Both the position numbers and the translations under genes were made by a program. The notes beneath the pieces were generated by a model. It saw nothing but the letters and a program-made list of their open reading frames with translations. It made no database searches and had not been told where the DNA came from. From DATFVJ01 sp963851085 (lineage in GTDB: Bacteria > Actinomycetota > Actinomycetes > Streptosporangiales > Streptosporangiaceae), in assembly GCA_963851085.1 (NCBI GenBank), contig CAWKNX010000002.1:1-64000 (forward strand): 64,000 nt of DNA, in the 5' to 3' direction. Every line of letters starts with the position of its first letter. Positions within the stretch are counted from its first letter, which is position 1. Positions 31,880 through 41,700 of the stretch are shown one piece after another.

Positions 31880-33892
31880 TCAGCAACCGCGGCGTCCCCC
31901 CCTGCGGGGACGCCGCACGGGAGCGTTCTGGACGGTGTGCAGCCGGGACGGCGCGTTGAGGATCGGCTCGGCGACGAGGGCACGGAAGTCCTCGAGCGTT
32001 TCGCTCGCTGGATAACCAGAGTCACCCACGGCGCGGACCACATCCTCCCGCTGGGAGCTGGGCAGCTCCTCGAGCTGTTGCCGCACCTCGTCGGGACCCC
32101 CGATCTCCAGCAATTCCAGGATACTTCCGGCCATCAGCCAGGCGGCCTCCGCCGGGCTCACCTCCTCGGGTTCACGATCCTGCTTCTGCACGAGCAGAAC
32201 GACCGGCCCGAGCCGCGGGTCACGCAGCAGGCTGGCCAGCAGTTCGTCTCGCTCCGGCACACCGTCGGCGAGAACCTTCACCATCGCCACCCGCCGGGAG
32301 ACGAACGGGCAGTCGCGAATCGCCTGCACGAGCGGATCCAGCAAGCCGCCGTGGGCGGCCCGCCAGATGGCGATCTCCTCCGCCCCGGTCGCGGGCGTGT
32401 AATGCTCAGCAATCGTGCCGAGCAACTCCGCCGGCGAGGCGCTCGCCAGTTCGCCGACGAGTCCCGCCTCCCGGCCCTCCGCGAGCAGCCGCTGTCGCAT
32501 CGCACGGGCGCCCAGCGGCGTGAGGCTCACCAGGCGCCCCGGCACCGCCAGCTGCTCGCGCAGCCGGGCGGCCGGCTCACCGCCAAACGCCCCTTCCATC
32601 TCGAACGGCGTCGTGAACCCTTCGTCCAGGTCGGCAGAGAACACGTCGCTGGCAACGCCGTGGGTCGAGGTCACCGCGCCGAGCGCCTCGAAGGCGTCGA
32701 AGATGTGCTCCACGTCGTTGTCCACACGCCCGCGCAGGCCCATCTGGCCAAGCGGGCTGAGGGAGTCCACGTCGAAGTGAGCCCGGACCGTTTCCCACAC
32801 CGACTCCGCGAGCCGGGCCACCGGAACCGGCTCCTCTAGGCTGTAGATCGCGGCCAGCACGTCGGGCACGATCACGTCGAACAGACGCCGCACTGGCGAT
32901 GGGGGATCGTCCGCCCAGAGGGGACGGCAGACGGCATCGCCGAGATCGAACGCTGCCTCGAATGCGCGCTGCCACAGGTCTTCGGCGTCGGCGAGCACCG
33001 GCCGCGCCTTCGCCACCGGCACTAGGCGCGCGCCCTGCTTACGCACCAAGCGAGCCCTTTTCGCCCAGTTCACGATCAGGTCCAGGCCTGGGAGCTCGGC
33101 GGCGCTGCGGAACCTCAGGCCCTCGTCGCCGGTCCCGAGCAGCGTGATCAGCTCCCGGGCATCCGCGGGGCGGATGTTCCCGGCCGGCGTGAGCGCCTGG
33201 CCCTTCGGGCCAAGCCATTCCGCGAAGGCACGGAGCTGTCCGACAACCTTGCTGCGTTCGGCCGCCGCGGTGAGTTCCTGCGGGGCCGGCAGGCTCACCG
33301 GAAGCTGGGCGAATTTCCGCTCCTGGCCCGGAGCGGGCCGGCCGAGCTGACGCTCAAGCGCACGACCCAGCAGATCCTGGTCGAGCACCAGCCGGCCTTC
33401 TTGGACATTGTCCAGGAAGGCGGTCAGCGCCTCGGGATCGCCGATGTCCACGCCGCGGTTCCGGGCGGACATCGCCACCGTCTTCGCCATCCCGTACCGT
33501 TCCTGGTCGCCGATCGCGTCAGCGAACTCCTTCGCGACGGCGTCGATGGCGGACTCATTCTCTTCGACGGCGGCGCCCCGCGGGTCGCGCAGCCCCTGAG
33601 CGGCCAGGTAGCGCAGCAAGGTCCGTAGCGTCTCGGGCGCGTCTAGCAGGTCCTGCCCGAGGGCCGCGACCTTCTCCGGGATCCACTCCAGCAGCGCCCG
33701 GCGTACCTGCGCTGGGGTCCAGTAGCCGAGCCGCCCGTCAGAGCTGAAGTGCCGCGAATCCAGCAGGGTCCCGGCCAGCGGAGGCGACATCACCAGGCCA
33801 CTCGCCTCAGCCCAGGCCCCGCACCGCCTGAGCAGCAGCTCACGGGCGACGAGGTAGGCATCAGTTTCCTCGATCTCGTAATAGGTACGCAC
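31880..33892 (-). CDS. Unknown 670-aa protein
   Basis: Long, continuous, strongly coding frame from the GTG at 33892. No catalytic motif recognised. It begins MRTYYEIEETDAYLVARELL and is mostly helical. Central DVIVPDVLAAIYSLEEPVPV and LGQMGLRGRVDNDVEHIFDA resemble winged-helix or HEAT-like packing. The C-terminal third is Leu/Arg/Glu-rich (GGPDEVRQQLEELPSSQRED), ending in a basic tail RRPRRGGRRGC. The last ~150 bp, encoding VRAVGDSGYPASETLEDFRA, are duplicated at 42651-42826. Neighbouring relics of mobile DNA suggest an accessory gene; function unknown. Confidence 0.75.
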   Translation of the reverse strand: MRTYYEIEETDAYLVARELLLRRCGAWAEASGLVMSPPLAGTLLDSRHFSSDGRLGYWTPAQVRRALLEWIPEKVAALGQDLLDAPETLRTLLRYLAAQGLRDPRGAAVEENESAIDAVAKEFADAIGDQERYGMAKTVAMSARNRGVDIGDPEALTAFLDNVQEGRLVLDQDLLGRALERQLGRPAPGQERKFAQLPVSLPAPQELTAAAERSKVVGQLRAFAEWLGPKGQALTPAGNIRPADARELITLLGTGDEGLRFRSAAELPGLDLIVNWAKRARLVRKQGARLVPVAKARPVLADAEDLWQRAFEAAFDLGDAVCRPLWADDPPSPVRRLFDVIVPDVLAAIYSLEEPVPVARLAESVWETVRAHFDVDSLSPLGQMGLRGRVDNDVEHIFDAFEALGAVTSTHGVASDVFSADLDEGFTTPFEMEGAFGGEPAARLREQLAVPGRLVSLTPLGARAMRQRLLAEGREAGLVGELASASPAELLGTIAEHYTPATGAEEIAIWRAAHGGLLDPLVQAIRDCPFVSRRVAMVKVLADGVPERDELLASLLRDPRLGPVVLLVQKQDREPEEVSPAEAAWLMAGSILELLEIGGPDEVRQQLEELPSSQREDVVRAVGDSGYPASETLEDFRALVAEPILNAPSRLHTVQNAPVRRPRRGGRRGC

Positions 33893-33999
33893 CGCTCAAC
33901 CCTAGCTATCCGAGCGTCCGTGGGATTCTTGTGGGGAATATTGCCGGGATCCTGCACTTGTGGGGGTTTTGTGGGACGCTCCCAGGCCCGCGGTGCCTG

Positions 34000-34168
34000 T
34001 CACGCCACACCTCCGCCGAGTCGCCCACCACGCTCCGGGCTGATGTTCGCCTGCGGACCGAGCTGGCCGACCTCCAGTAGTGGCGAGCCAAGCTCAGCTC
34101 CGATCGCGGCGAGTAAACGGCCCGGCGTCGTGTGCCGCAAGCTATGCAAGCGGACCTTCGCGATCATG
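34000..34168 (-). pseudogene. Tyrosine recombinase C-terminal relic
   Basis: The frame IAKVRLHSLRHTTPGRLLAA IGAEL contains the HxLRHT box (box II His-x-x-Arg) of tyrosine integrases. The expected following GH and catalytic Tyr are lost (LLEVGQLGPQANIS instead), and the frame does not extend upstream. It is probably a decayed integrase at one side of the accessory region. Weak assignment. Confidence 0.4.
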
Positions 34169-34236
34169 ACCTGACCGATGGGCAGCGTACCGGCGCACCT
34201 GGCCACGCCTTGGGTGTGCTCCGTTAGGCTGTTCCG

Positions 34237-35505
34237 ATGTCGCCCAGGTCCCGTGGCCGCAAGCCGAAGAAGTCCGGTAAGTCCAAGCCGACGAACAAGC
34301 GCCCGTCGTCCGCTGCCGGGCGGGCAACCGCAGTCGATCCCGGCTACAGCGGCCTGAGCATCGAGCTGCCGCGATCGCCGCTAGACGACATCTTGACACG
34401 GCATGTGCGGCCGGATCGGTTCGGTCCGTCGCACCGGCGGGTACTCACCGCGTCCGCTGCGCTACCCCGGGCCGACGGTCCCCGGGCGTTGGAACAGGCA
34501 ACCGCCGAGCTCATCGGCGCCGAATTCAGGAACCCTGAAGTCCAGGGCCTGCGGTTCGACCTGTGGGCGCACGATCTCATCGAGAGCGCCCGCAACCGGG
34601 TGCTGTCCGACGTCGCCTGGAACAACGACACCTGGCAGGGGCCATGGTGGCTGCTGCACGGGCTCGCCTCGATCGGCTCGTACGGCCTTGGCGGGTACGC
34701 CGCGCAGCAGGCCGCGGAAGCCGCGAAGTCCCTGCCGCGCGCAGCGCTGGCGCAGCAGCCGGACTGGCTGGCGTTGATGCCGGGCATCGAGGCGACCGGT
34801 GACGTGCACGGGCTGCGGGACGTGTATGGCACCCGGTTCGGCGTGATCGCCGGATTCGCTTACCCCGGCGGCGTCGATCCGTCGGTCTATCTGCTCGGTT
34901 TCGATGCCAGCGAGTACCTCAGCCTGGCCGCCGCGGGCGTGTTCGACGATGCGGAGTCGGCGGTCGCCGCGTGGCGGGAGCAGGTCGGCGACAGTACGCC
35001 GGGCGCGCAACCGGTCACTCCGGAAGTGCTGGCGTGGCTGTCGCACGCGGAGCACTCCGAGGGGCTGATCGACGAGCGAGAGCAGGGAGCGTTGCTGGAC
35101 GACTACTTCCGCGGCCCCCGCCGCATCCAGGACATCACCCGGAAGCTCGGCGGGCGGCGCGCAGAGCTGCCGCAGGGTGACCCGGTGGCCGTACAGGAGG
35201 GGTTCACCGCCTGGTATTCCACGCGGCACGGCAACGTTCCTGACCAGGACACGGTCGAGGCGCTGGCCGAGGAATGGCTGGACGTCATGCTGCCAGGCAC
35301 CGAGCACGCGGTCTCGCCCCGGCGGTCGGCGGCCTTCTGTGATCAGATCACCAGCTGGTTGGACGATGAGGACGCGGCCGGAGCTCTGTCCCTGCTGCCG
35401 GAGTGGATCCGCTGGAACGGCGAGCAGGCGGGCTTGCTGCCGGACCTGATCAGCGATGCCGTCGCGGTCGCCGAGCGCCGCCCCAAGGATGCGGACGGAC
35501 CCTGA
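34237..35505 (+). CDS. Conserved hypothetical protein, 422 aa
   Basis: ATG at 34237. The N-terminal 35 residues are very basic (MSPRSRGRKPKKSGKSKPTN), then an all-helical globular part: LWAHDLIESARNRVLSDVAW, PWWLLHGLASIGSYGLGGYA, and AGFAYPGGVDPSVYLLGFDA. No metal-binding cysteines and no recognised catalytic motif. The basic tail suggests nucleic-acid or ribosome contact. Codon use looks normal for the region. Not recognised as a named family. Confidence 0.7.
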   Translation: MSPRSRGRKPKKSGKSKPTNKRPSSAAGRATAVDPGYSGLSIELPRSPLDDILTRHVRPDRFGPSHRRVLTASAALPRADGPRALEQATAELIGAEFRNPEVQGLRFDLWAHDLIESARNRVLSDVAWNNDTWQGPWWLLHGLASIGSYGLGGYAAQQAAEAAKSLPRAALAQQPDWLALMPGIEATGDVHGLRDVYGTRFGVIAGFAYPGGVDPSVYLLGFDASEYLSLAAAGVFDDAESAVAAWREQVGDSTPGAQPVTPEVLAWLSHAEHSEGLIDEREQGALLDDYFRGPRRIQDITRKLGGRRAELPQGDPVAVQEGFTAWYSTRHGNVPDQDTVEALAEEWLDVMLPGTEHAVSPRRSAAFCDQITSWLDDEDAAGALSLLPEWIRWNGEQAGLLPDLISDAVAVAERRPKDADGP

Positions 35506-35877
35506 GCCGTCCGAACATGGTCCGCGAACCTCTGCACTAACAGATATATGACGTACGGTGCCGAACGCATCGAATCACACGCCGCCAATCATTGCTCGTC
35601 GCACAGGGGCTCCGCATACTGCCAAGGCGCAGCAACCCACTCGCTTACGCCCGGCCGCATGACGCCTACCGCACCGCGTGCGATGGTGGACCATGCCCGT
35701 ATTGCAGCAAAGTCTGGCACTCGAGTGCTCCTGCCCTCGCCGACGTCTGCACCGCACGAGGCCGGCGTCGTCTATAGCAATGGGCTTGTCTACTGCGGGT
35801 CGGCGCCCAGGGTACAGCTTACCGCTGCACTTTTAGCAGGTTTGCTGGGTGGCTTGGCTGCCCGACCGGGAAGGGAG
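35506..35877. other. Intergenic region, possible zinc-ribbon relic
   Basis: 372 bases without a supported gene. One frame contains TACDGGPCPYCSKVWHS (35660-35720), two CxxC-type pairs that may be a leftover of a zinc-ribbon protein, but no start and no continuing frame. GC is lower than the flanks. Confidence 0.25.
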
Positions 35878-36147
35878 TCAGCCGATCTTGTCGGCGAACC
35901 GGTGACGGGCGGCCTGCCGGGATACGCCGAGCGCGACCGCGATCCGATTCCAGCTCCGCCCGCGAGCGCGCGCTGCCGCGACCCGCTCGGTCACCAGGGC
36001 CTCGTCGCGGCGGACCTGCTCGGCGGCCTCGGCGACCGCGCGCAAGTCTGACAGGTCTTCCGCCGCCACGCTGGCCGGGTCGAGGTTGTCGGCCAGGTGC
36101 TCGAAGCGGCGTGCGGCGTCTTCGATTTCGGCGTCTGTGTGCTTCAT
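35878..36147 (-). CDS. HTH protein, probable antitoxin partner
   Basis: 89 aa. A coiled helical front (DAEIEDAARRFEHLADNLDP and LRAVAEAAEQVRRDEALVTE) is followed by a clear helix-turn-helix ARGRSWNRIAVALGVSRQAARHRFADKIG. ATG four bases after the stop of the upstream BrnT-like gene, with AAGGGTG (partly its stop) as the ribosome site. The arrangement toxin-then-HTH matches HigBA/BrnTA-type modules. Confidence 0.7.
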   Translation of the reverse strand: MKHTDAEIEDAARRFEHLADNLDPASVAAEDLSDLRAVAEAAEQVRRDEALVTERVAAARARGRSWNRIAVALGVSRQAARHRFADKIG

Positions 36148-36151
36148 GAGA

Positions 36152-36388
36152 TCACCCTTGCCTGATGAGCTGGTAGAACTTGGGACGCAGCCGCATCGCG
36201 TGGATGACGACCGGGTCCTCGCCGTTCAGGTCGAGCACCCCAATCTCCAGCGGCGTACCGTCACGGGCCGGGCCGATGAGCATGGTCAGGTCTTCATCCA
36301 TGTCGATCTTCCTGACAGCGGTACGGACAGCATGCAAGATGTCGGCATTGTCCACCCCATGCTTGCGGGCTGGCGCGCCGATCCTCAC
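36152..36388 (-). CDS. BrnT-like small toxin candidate
   Basis: About 78 aa from the GTG at 36388: VRIGAPARKHGVDNADILHA, then DEDLTMLIGPARDGTPLEIG and VVIHAMRLRPKFYQLI. The KHGV start, the central strand with GPARDGxxLEIG and the terminal RPKFY match the BrnT-like fold (a RelE-related RNase fold). Upstream in-frame extension (to 36547) is Arg-rich and unlike the family, so it is not used. Proposed to pair with the HTH gene directly downstream. Confidence 0.65.
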   Translation of the reverse strand: MRIGAPARKHGVDNADILHAVRTAVRKIDMDEDLTMLIGPARDGTPLEIGVLDLNGEDPVVIHAMRLRPKFYQLIRQG

Positions 36389-36420
36389 CCCGGCACCCTG
36401 TCCTTGCGCGCATACCGTGT

Positions 36421-36432
36421 CAACAATTGTTG
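36421..36432. promoter_or_regulatory. Perfect palindrome CAACAATTGTTG upstream of the toxin gene
   Basis: A 12-bp perfect palindrome 33 bases upstream of the toxin GTG. A TTGACA on the minus strand (36418-36423) overlaps one end. Good candidate operator for the HTH partner; the -10 is not obvious. Confidence 0.45.
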
Positions 36433-36778
36433 TCTGCTCATTAGTTCCCGTCCGGTGTGCTGGATACGCCCGCCGACGGCCGCAGACTTGCTGACGGGCG
36501 GCGTCCCGTCCTTTCGGGCGTCTGCGCAGGCCGCACGGCAGTGGCATTGCGTGACCTTGTGATGACGCTCAGCCTGGCGGCCGTAAGCTGCTACGCGTGG
36601 CGCCGCCGATGAACGCGGCGATGGTGCGGTCGACGGGTTCGGCGAATGTTGTTAACCCCACTCCCGCAGCACATGCTTTATGCAGTGAACTGCGCTGGTT
36701 CCTGCTCGACGCTCTGCCCGATCACCTTGCAGCGCCTGCCGCCACCTGGCGCGTGACGCGCTCATCAGGCCGCCGCAG

Positions 36779-37193
36779 GTGCCCCGTGCGTTCTGGGACA
36801 CCGACCAGATGCGTGACGCCCTCGCCACCTGGCACATCGGACGCGTCATCTTCGCTTACCGGACGCACCCGCAGCACGGCAGCCCCTGGTCGCAACAAAC
36901 AGTCGGCAACTGGCTCGGCCTTACCCAAGCGCAGCTCAGCCGGATCGAGAATGGCCGCGCTCCAGAAGAACTCACCAAGCTTGTGCGCTGGGCCCAAATC
37001 CTCGGCGTCCCGCAGAACTGCTGTGGTTCGAGCTGCCGGACGAGCCGGGCACCAAAACGAGCGGATGGCGCCGAGTTCGCCGGGTGGTTGTACCGCGATC
37101 TCCAAGATCACGCCAGCGCGGCCTACTGGTACGACCGGGCGATGGAGTGGGCCCAAGCAGCCAACAACACAGCCATGCAGGGCTATGCTCTGC
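36779..37193 (+). pseudogene. XRE regulator with helical C-terminal repeats, frameshifted
   Basis: GTG at 36779. MPRAFWDTDQMRDALATWHI then VIFAYRTHPQHG and the HTH WSQQTVGNWLGLTQAQLSRI are typical of large actinobacterial XRE regulators (~400 aa with TPR-like repeats). The frame should continue LLWFELPDEPGTKTSGW (near 37022), but that is in another frame. A later piece, FAGWLYRDLQDHASAAYWYD followed by RAMEWAQAANNTAMQGYAL, is back in the first frame. The rest is missing. Non-functional relic. Confidence 0.7.
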
Positions 37194-37249
37194 CGCCATG
37201 CCTGGACGGAATCGTCGGTCTGGGTCAGCGGCTCGGGCGCAGTTCAGCA

Positions 37250-37620
37250 TGCCCGCGTGCGCCTGCGCGCAGCCGTTCAGCTGCATTTCTTGCGGCGGCG
37301 GCCTGCGCGGCGTACTGCTGGACCTGGCGGAGGTGGGCGACGGCGTCGGCCAGAGCGACCAGCCGGCCACTCAGCATTGTCGGGCCCGCCGCGCCAGCGG
37401 CAGCGAAGCTTGGGCAGCGTCAAGTCGGGCGCGAGCTTCCCGCCGCCGTACCAAACAGGCCCGCGCGCCGTCGTGTCGCCGGGCAGGGCGACCGCGTACC
37501 CGGTGACTTCGCCGGGATTTCGGGTGCTGCACCGCAGGCGGACCTGGACCCCGGCCCGCTGGAGCCTTGCGAAGAACTCCCGCTCATTGGAGCGTTTTCC
37601 AGGCGCGACCGCACTCACCG
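37250..37620 (-). pseudogene. 3' relic of a relaxase/mobilisation gene
   Basis: SNEREFFARLQRAGVQVRLR, RNPGEVTGYAVALPGDTTA and VWYGGGKLAPDLTLPKLRCRW match the C-terminal part of actinomycete relaxases. In the next frame MLSGRLVALADAVAHLRQVQ and QYAAQAAAARNAAERLRA gives their usual coiled-coil Ala-rich tail. The catalytic N-terminus is absent. Evidence of a lost conjugative or mobilisable element. Confidence 0.55.
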
Positions 37621-37748
37621 ATCGAATCCAGTAGCCGGCAACCTGACTAGGAACCCGGCTCAGGCGACGGAGGCGTCCAGCGCGCCTTTGCCGTCTCCGG
37701 GAACGTTCGCCGCCTCCACGGCGAACTCGACCGGATCGACGCTCCCGC

Positions 37749-38086
37749 TCACTGCGAAACCTCGTCGAAGGACACGGCACGGAACGCGGAATCGTCGCCG
37801 AGATGGAAGTAGATGTGCCCGTCCAGCGAACCGTCTGGGTTAAGCACCGCCCAGCCTCGGCCGCTCGCGGGATCGTACTCGTCATGACCTTCCCACGAGA
37901 ACTCGACGCCAGGCCTGCCATCGCGCGCCACGTCACGACAGTCCAGCTCTCCTCGATCGCGATGAAGCCCATGCTGCCGAAGCCGTCACCCGTGAACTCG
38001 ATGAAACCAGGCTGGACCAGATCAATAGCTTCTCGATCCCACATGTCCATCTCGGTAATTCGCCACCGCCCTGTAACGCTCGTCAC
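37749..38086 (-). pseudogene. Conserved small protein split by a frameshift
   Basis: Front half, VTGRWRITEMDMWDREAIDL and VQPGFIEFTGDGFGSMGFIA, is in one frame. Back half, DCRDVARDGRPGVEFSWEGH, DEYDPASGRGWAVLNPDGSL and HIYFHLGDDSAFRAV, is in another. Together they rebuild a ~110-aa family of unknown function common in actinobacteria and proteobacteria. The break is at about 37945, where TGGACTG would read in frame if one TGGA unit were present twice, so a slipped-strand 4-base loss is plausible. Confidence 0.65.
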
Positions 38087-38167
38087 CGGCTCCTCCGCAC
38101 CGCAGGACGACTCTTAATGACACGCAGCGCCATTATTCCGAACGGCGGCGCGATCCGATCGTAGTGC

Positions 38168-38713
38168 TCAGCGAGCTCTCCTGGCCCGCGTCGCGGCAGC
38201 GAATGCCGCGTCCGCCCGAGGTGATGCGCCCGGGGCGGGCCACCAGCGCTGCCCGGAACGTGTGAACGGGTACCAGCGCCCGTCGGGACCGTGGCGGATC
38301 TGGACTCCCCTTACCGTGTCAGTCACGATCCCGGCGGCAGCAGCGAGTTCCGCTGCCACCACGTGGCGGGTGACCCGCCGGGCAGCTTCCTCCACGCGCT
38401 CCTCGGCGAGCGGAGTGGCGCCAATAGCAGCGTGCACTCCGGCCGTACCGCCGTGCCGGAACGCGAGCAGGAGCCGCCTGACGTCGGCCTCGGCTAGCCC
38501 GGTGTTCCTGGAGATCGCCTGGTGCCGTTCCGGGGTGGGTGCCTGAGCGAGCAGGCGGATGGCATCAACCAGCGGATCGTCGTCTCGCGGATCCGGTTCT
38601 CCGCCGCAGATGGCGGCCGCCCGGCAGGCCGCGTCGCCGACTATCAGCTCCAGCGTGTCAGGATCCGGCAGCGGCGCCGGACCCCGTTCGGCGAGCCAAT
38701 CAGGGGTGGTCAC
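38168..38713 (-). CDS. Small partner of the SNF2 helicase, like the C-terminus of SWIM proteins
   Basis: About 181 aa from the GTG at 38713, overlapping the end of the helicase gene by 14 bp (translational coupling). It contains LPDPDTLELIVGDAACRAAA, DPLVDAIRLLAQAPTPERHQ, then VQIRHGPDGRWYPFTRSGQRWWPAPG. The LELIVxDAAxRA and GxDGRWYP(Y/F) blocks are those at the end of actinobacterial SWIM zinc-finger proteins, which are commonly encoded beside SNF2 helicases. The SWIM CxCx(n)CxH half itself is absent here. Probable physical partner of the helicase; function unknown. Confidence 0.6.
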   Translation of the reverse strand: MTTPDWLAERGPAPLPDPDTLELIVGDAACRAAAICGGEPDPRDDDPLVDAIRLLAQAPTPERHQAISRNTGLAEADVRRLLLAFRHGGTAGVHAAIGATPLAEERVEEAARRVTRHVVAAELAAAAGIVTDTVRGVQIRHGPDGRWYPFTRSGQRWWPAPGASPRADAAFAAATRARRAR

Positions 38714-41700
38714 GGCGTCCCCCCGCACCGAGCCTGACGAGCTGGCCGAGTTCTTCATCGGTGAGTTCGGTCAGCGACATCTCGTCTCCGGTGAGCAGGC
38801 GGTCAGCGATCGCGCGCTTGTGACGCAGCAGCTCGCCGATATGGTCCTCGACGGTGTTCTCGGCGATGAGGTGGTGCACATGGACGGTCTCGCGGCGGCC
38901 AATGCGGTGGGCGCGGTCGGTGGCCTGGTCTTCCACGGCGGGGTTCCAGTGCCGGTCGAAGTGGATCACGTGGTCGGCGCGGGTGAGGTTGAAACCAACG
39001 CCGGCGGCGCGGACGGACAGGATGAGGCACTCGCCCTCGCCAGACTGGAACCGGTCCACGATCTCCTGGCGCCTGGCGGCCGGGATCCCGCCGTGCACGA
39101 TGTCGGCGGACGTGCCCCGGGCGCGAAGGTGACCAGCCAGGAGATGCGCCATGGACACGTAGCCGGTGAAGATGAGAACCGCCTCACGCCGTTCTGTTAT
39201 AGCGGCGAGCAGGTCGTCGAGACAAGCGAGCTTGCCCGAGCGAGCGGCCTCGGCGTCGGCGTCCCAGCCGTCGGGGCGCTCACGCAGGTAGTGAGCCGGA
39301 GAGTTGCAGACCTGGCGGAGCGCCTGCAGCATCCGCAGGATGAGGCCGCGACGCTGGATGCCGCTGCTCGCGCGGATGTTGCCGAAGGTGTCGCGGGTAA
39401 TGGCGGTATACAGGGCCCTTTGCTCGGGGGTCAGCTCGACGAGATAGTCGCTGACGATCTTCTCTGGGAGCTCGGCGGCGATGGCCGGGTCGGTCTTCCG
39501 GCGCCGCAGGAGAAAGGGGCCGACGAGGCGGTTCAGGTCCGGCGCCGCCCGGAACGCCTTCGCGGTCCCGAACAGGCCCGGGTTGGTCCAGTCCAGGACG
39601 GCCCACAGATCAGTAAGACCGTTCTCGACCGGCGTGCCGGTGACCGCGATCCGCAGCCCCGCGTCCAGCTGGTGGAGGGCCGCGGATTGCATGCTGCGCG
39701 GGTTCTTGATGTTCTGCGCCTCGTCGGCCACAACCAGGTCGAAAGAGATCCCGCGGAACTCGTCCACGTCACGCAAGAGTGTTCCGTAGCTGGTGAGGAC
39801 GATGCCGCCGGCCGGGAGGCCGTTCAGGTCGCGGGCGGCGCCATGGTGGCGCCGGACCGGGACGCCGGGCGCGAACCTGGCGATCTCCCGTTCCCAGTTG
39901 GTGAGCAGGGACGCCGGGCACACCACGATCGTGGGACCCGCCGACCGGTGCAGGTGGAACGCGATGATCGTGAGCGTCTTCCCCAGGCCCATGTCGTCGG
40001 CGAGGACCGCGCCGAAACCGAGCCCGGTGATGCCGGCCAGCCACGCCACGGCTCGCCGCTGGTAGTCGCGCAGCGAGGCCCTCAGCCCGGATATGGTGAC
40101 CAGCTCGTCCGGCTCGCCGGGGTCCGGCTCGCGGGAACGGCCGAGGAGCCCGGCGAGGCGTCCCGTGGCCGCGCAGTCGAAGGTGTCCGCGCCGATCTGG
40201 ATCCCCCCGGTGAGGGCAGCGCTGATGGCCTGGGACCCGGTGATGGCGGGCAGGCCCGGGTCGCGGGCCCGATCCCGGGATGCCGGGTCGATGACCACCC
40301 ACTGGCCGCGCATCCGGATGAGTCCCTCGGCCTGGGCGACGGCCGCGGACTCCTGCTCGGTGAGCGCGGCGTCGTCGAGCCACAACCCCCAGCGGACGGC
40401 GACAGTGGACTGGGCGGATACCGCTCCGGCGGCACGGGGCACGAGGAACGCGCGGGCGACCAGGCCGCGGGCCACGTTCTCCGGCCACTCGATGCGCACG
40501 CCGAGGCGGGACAGTTCCCGGCCCGCGTCCCCCGCGAGCGGGGCGACGGCGCTTCCGGCCAGCCGGACGGGTCCGCCGGAGAGGTCATCGAGCGGTGGCC
40601 AGACACGCCGGGCACGGCGCACCATGCGCAGCTCCGGGTAGCCGAGATCCCGCGGTAGCAACTCCCCGGTTATCCCTTCATCCTGGATGCGCAGCCTGAT
40701 CACGAGCGGACGCCCGGGGCGGCGGTCAGCAAGCCCGGCGCACCGGTCAGCCCACTCGGCGACATCGCCGGGCAACTGCGCGGGCCGACCGGTGTAGGGG
40801 GCCGGCCCGGCGATGAGGGCGGCTCCCGGCGTCCGTAGCAGGTGCTCGGCGACCACGTCGGTGAACTCCCGGGCACCCGCTTCGTCGAGCGTGCCGTCTT
40901 CCCCGTCTTCCCCGGCCAGAATGCCGTCGGGCAGCACCAGCGCCCACCGGTCGCAGCCGGCGGCGTCCACGGCGGGATAGACATCACGCCGGGCCACCGC
41001 GGCCAGGACGGCCGTGGCCAGGTGCGCCCAGGCCCGGACGCTCGGGTGGGCGTCCTGACTCCGGACGCGTGCCAGTACCGGCAGCAGGTGCGCCGCCGGC
41101 ACCGGGAGATCCGGCAGTTCCTCGGGCAGCGGCCAGCCGTCGGGAAGCCCCAGATGGAACTGCCCCTCGGCGTACCCGATAGCACAGCCGGCCTGGATGA
41201 GATGGTCGGCGACGCCGGCCGGACTGGTGGCGTAGCGGGAGACGGCCTGAACGTGCGACGGCGGAGCCGGTTCGGCAGGTCCGGCCAGCTCGGCGAGCAG
41301 GGCTTCCGCCGCGGCGGCCCGGGCCTGTGACTTGGTGCGTCCCTGCCCTGTCCCGGAGATCTCACCGTCGGCGTGGCGGCAGGCGGCCGAGCAGGTGAAG
41401 ACCGGATCGTGCGGCGGGCCCGCGGCCGTGACGGTGAAGCCCAGATCGGTGATCGCACCGACCTGGGCACGTTCGTTGAGTTCGATGAGCGGGTTGCGGC
41501 CCGGCGCGGTCACCTGGTCCTCGTCGGCGAGCGGCGGCGTGAGGTCGGCCAGGAGCGCGAGCGCGGCGGCCGCCTGGGCGGCCTTGGTCGTGGCGGCGCG
41601 GCCGGGAGCACCGACGTGGGTACCCTCCTGGATCCAGTTGTGGTGCGGCAGGACAGCGACGACGACGCCGTCGCTGATGGTCACGTAGCGAACCGACGCC

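Noticed and set aside
35548..36051. 167-codon plus-strand frame
   Set aside because: Opposite the HTH antitoxin candidate and over a non-coding-looking gap; no start signal.
38559..40658. 699-codon open frame on the plus strand
   Set aside because: Shadow of the SNF2 helicase, which has every helicase motif on the minus strand.
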